In this document: in pieces, positions 5,706 through 7,644 of the stretch
Layout of the letters: every line of letters starts with the position of its first letter
Position numbering within the stretch: position 1 is the stretch's first letter
Assembly: GCA_003541285.1 (NCBI GenBank)
Contig: DPMS01000741.1
Location: 1 to 7,644 of the forward strand
DNA from: Actinomycetota bacterium
GTDB lineage: Bacteria > Actinomycetota > Actinomycetes > Streptosporangiales > Streptosporangiaceae
Length of the DNA stretch: 7,644 bases
Direction of reading: 5' to 3'
Made by a program: the position numbers and the translations under genes
Notes under the pieces: generated by a model
Told to the model about the DNA's origin: nothing
The model's database searches: none
The model's input: only the letters and a program-made list of their open reading frames with translations

Positions 5706-7644
5706 GCGCATATCCGGCGGGCGCGATGATGGCGCCGTCGGCCGACATGCCAGGCAGCTGGGTGGGGGCACGGCCGCCGGGGAAGGCGGCACGGTGGCCT
5801 TCCAGCCCGTAGATCGAGTCCCAGATCTGCCGCGCGCACGGCGCCGAGACGTCCGCCCCTTCACCGGACTTGGGGATCATCACCACCACCACATACTCGG
5901 GGTTGCCCGCCGGGGCGAACGAGGCGAACACCGAGGTGGCCTGGCCGCCGGCCACCTCGGCGGTACCGGTCTTGGCCGCGATCTGCAGCTTGCCCAGCGG
6001 GAACCCGGAGAACGCACCCGCCGCCGTCCCCTGGGTGACCACGTCGACGAGCGCGGCCTTGATGTAGCTCAGCATGGATCGTGGCACCGGCAGGTGACCT
6101 GCCACCGGCGGCCTGATCCTGGCGGCTACCTTCCCGGACGGGGACAGCAGGGCTTCACCGATCCGCGGGCTGTACAGGGTGCCCCCGTTGGCGATCGCGG
6201 CATAGGCCCGGGCCAGCTGAAGCGGGGTGACGGTCACGTAGCCCTGGCCGATCGAGGCATTGACCGCCTGGCCAGGTGTCCACACGAACCCGCTCTGGCA
6301 GTTGTCGTACTCGATCTGCTGGATGTAACCGCCGTACTGGCGGCCGTGGCGGCACCAGTACGACTTGTACTGCTTCCAGTAGTAGTACAGCCACTGCCGG
6401 GTGGGCACCGTGCCGGGCGACTCCTCCGGCAGGTCGATCCCGGTGTCGCGGCCGAACCCGAAGGCCAGTTCCATCTTCTGCATCTGCTGCACCGGCGCGT
6501 GCGGGTTGGCGGTCAGGTCGGCGTGCGGGTTGTCCCGCAGCCACATCTGGTAGGCGATCTGGTAGAAGACCGTGTCGCAGGACATGACCAGTGCCTGGTG
6601 CAGCGACATCGGCCCGAGGTTGGACGCGGTCCAGTTGTTGAAGACGTGGCCGGCCACGGTCACCGCGCCCGGGCAGCTGTAAGGCCCGGCCGCGGAGAAG
6701 CCATGCGCCATGGCGGCGGCGGTCGAGGTCACCTTCCAGGTGGAGCCTGGCGCGTACTCGCCCTGGGTGGCCCGGTTCAGGATCGGCTCCCCACGGCGGG
6801 TGCCGAAGATGTTCCGGAACTGCCGGGTGGACAGGCCGCCGGTCCAGACGGCGGGGTTGTAGGTCGGGTAACTGGCCATCGCCAGCACCCGGCCATGGGT
6901 GGTCATCACCACCGCCGCGCCGGTGGTCGCATCCACGTTGCCCTCGGCCTGCGCCCGGGCGATGGCCTGCGCCAGCGCGTTCTGGGTGTCCTGCTGAAGC
7001 TGGGCGTTGAGGCTGGTGACCAGGGTGTCGCCGGGAACGGCCGGGGTCTGGTGATGGATGGCGGTCACCGCGCCGGCGGCGTTGACCGAGAGCACCTGCT
7101 GGCCGGCCGTGCCATGCAACTGCCGGTCGTACTCGTACTCCAGCCCGGCCTGCCCGACCAGGTCCACACCGGAAAAGCCGGTTTCGGGCAGATGGCGCTG
7201 GGCGACCTCCTGCGGGGTGATGGGCTGCAGGTATCCCAGCATCTGCGCGGCGTCGGTGCTGTAAGGCTGTGCGTAGTTGATAACCGGCTGCACCTGTGCG
7301 GTCACACCGGGGAATTCGCGCTGGCTTTCCATGATCTGCAGGGCCACCGCGTCCGATGCCTGCTGATCCACCGGGATCGGCTGGTAGGGAGAGCCCTGCC
7401 AGCAGGGCTGGGACACCCCGGGGGCGCACAGCCGGATCTTCTGCTGCAGCGTCTGGTAGTTCATGTGCAGCAGCTTCGCCAGCCGGTGCAGCACGCTGAT
7501 GCCGCCATCGGCCTGCTGGGCGACGAGCACACGGTTGACCGAGACCACCAGGGCGGTGTGGTTGCTGACCAGGGGAGTGCCGACGTCGTCGAGGATCCTG
7601 CCCCGCACCGACGGCACGATCACCGTCCTGGTCTGGTCCTGCGC
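5695..7644 (-). CDS. mrdA: Penicillin-binding protein 2 (class B PBP, elongation-type transpeptidase), 5'-truncated
   Basis: Class B PBP that cross-links peptidoglycan peptides outside the membrane, working with RodA. The frame runs open to the window edge, so 649 residues are visible and the N-terminal membrane anchor is missing; the GTG at 7623 is an internal Val. Numbering from the edge: VRGRILDDVG near residues 13-22 opens the PBP dimer (pedestal) domain; the transpeptidase domain covers roughly 240-610. Catalytic STWK is at 301-304 (nucleophile Ser301), the second motif is SCD at 355-357 instead of SxN, and KTGT is at 558-561. Cysteines 73/81 and 431/449 lie in extracytoplasmic regions and could form disulfides (inference). 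An aromatic-rich insert (417-455) sits between motifs 2 and 3. The TGA stop overlaps the rodA ATG, so the two are translationally coupled. FtsI is less likely because the next gene is rodA and the local order is the actinobacterial elongation cluster. Confidence 0.93.
   Translation of the reverse strand, partial: AQDQTRTVIVPSVRGRILDDVGTPLVSNHTALVVSVNRVLVAQQADGGISVLHRLAKLLHMNYQTLQQKIRLCAPGVSQPCWQGSPYQPIPVDQQASDAVALQIMESQREFPGVTAQVQPVINYAQPYSTDAAQMLGYLQPITPQEVAQRHLPETGFSGVDLVGQAGLEYEYDRQLHGTAGQQVLSVNAAGAVTAIHHQTPAVPGDTLVTSLNAQLQQDTQNALAQAIARAQAEGNVDATTGAAVVMTTHGRVLAMASYPTYNPAVWTGGLSTRQFRNIFGTRRGEPILNRATQGEYAPGSTWKVTSTAAAMAHGFSAAGPYSCPGAVTVAGHVFNNWTASNLGPMSLHQALVMSCDTVFYQIAYQMWLRDNPHADLTANPHAPVQQMQKMELAFGFGRDTGIDLPEESPGTVPTRQWLYYYWKQYKSYWCRHGRQYGGYIQQIEYDNCQSGFVWTPGQAVNASIGQGYVTVTPLQLARAYAAIANGGTLYSPRIGEALLSPSGKVAARIRPPVAGHLPVPRSMLSYIKAALVDVVTQGTAAGAFSGFPLGKLQIAAKTGTAEVAGGQATSVFASFAPAGNPEYVVVVMIPKSGEGADVSAPCARQIWDSIYGLEGHRAAFPGGRAPTQLPGMSADGAIIAPAGYARSK

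Noticed and set aside
5696..5839. Upstream ATG 5839 as the rodA start
   Set aside because: The added 48 residues lie wholly inside mrdA, are Arg/Pro/His-rich and unlike any RodA N-terminus; ATG 5695 has the RBS and the TGATG coupling.
6155..7429. Second minus-strand open frame (424 codons) within mrdA
   Set aside because: Out of frame with the PBP motifs; an Arg/Pro/Gly-rich frameshifted shadow.
7621..7623. GTG 7623 as the start of mrdA
   Set aside because: The frame continues to the window edge with family-like sequence (QTRTVIVPSVRGR) and a PBP2 needs an N-terminal membrane segment, which is absent after this codon.

Overview
The window is very GC-rich, with almost all codons ending in G or C. 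It holds five genes, all on the minus strand and packed head to tail with almost no spare DNA. Read in the direction of transcription (right to left) they are a class B penicillin-binding protein of the PBP2/MrdA type (5' end outside the window), the SEDS glycosyltransferase RodA, a B12-binding-type radical SAM protein of the TIGR03960 family, its partner of the TIGR03936/DUF2344 family, and the start of a ribonuclease E/G gene (3' end outside the window). This gene order is typical of Actinomycetota: Streptomyces carries the pbp2-sfr(rodA)-radical SAM-rne block downstream of mreBCD. Codon use, the actinobacterial form of PBP2 and the long Arg/Ala/Pro-rich N-terminus of RNase E agree with that. 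I cannot place the organism below phylum; a Streptosporangiales-like soil actinomycete is a guess.

Layout: 7644-5695 mrdA, 5695-4439 rodA, a 52-nt gap with an imperfect hairpin, 4386-2335 radical SAM gene, 2335-1340 DUF2344 gene, 1377-1 rne. Two junctions (mrdA/rodA and radical SAM/DUF2344) are TGATG stop-start overlaps with a good Shine-Dalgarno inside the upstream gene. The DUF2344/rne junction is a 38-bp overlap in different frames. The whole window therefore looks like one operon or readthrough unit. No gene-free stretch exceeds 52 nt and I see no tRNA, rRNA, CRISPR array or mobile element.

Functionally there are two halves. PBP2 and RodA form the transpeptidase/glycosyltransferase pair that builds lateral-wall (in mycelial actinomycetes, often spore-wall) peptidoglycan. 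The other half is RNA-related by context: the radical SAM/DUF2344 pair has no established function as far as I know, but its coupling to each other and its neighbourhood with RNase E suggest a role in RNA or ribosome modification. That pair is the best candidate here for an undescribed system. Supporting details are a second four-cysteine motif at the C-terminus of the radical SAM protein, a Gly/Ala-rich tail after it, relaxed codon use in the DUF2344 gene, and an RNase E N-terminal extension of about 320 residues with runs of 9 and 6 arginines.
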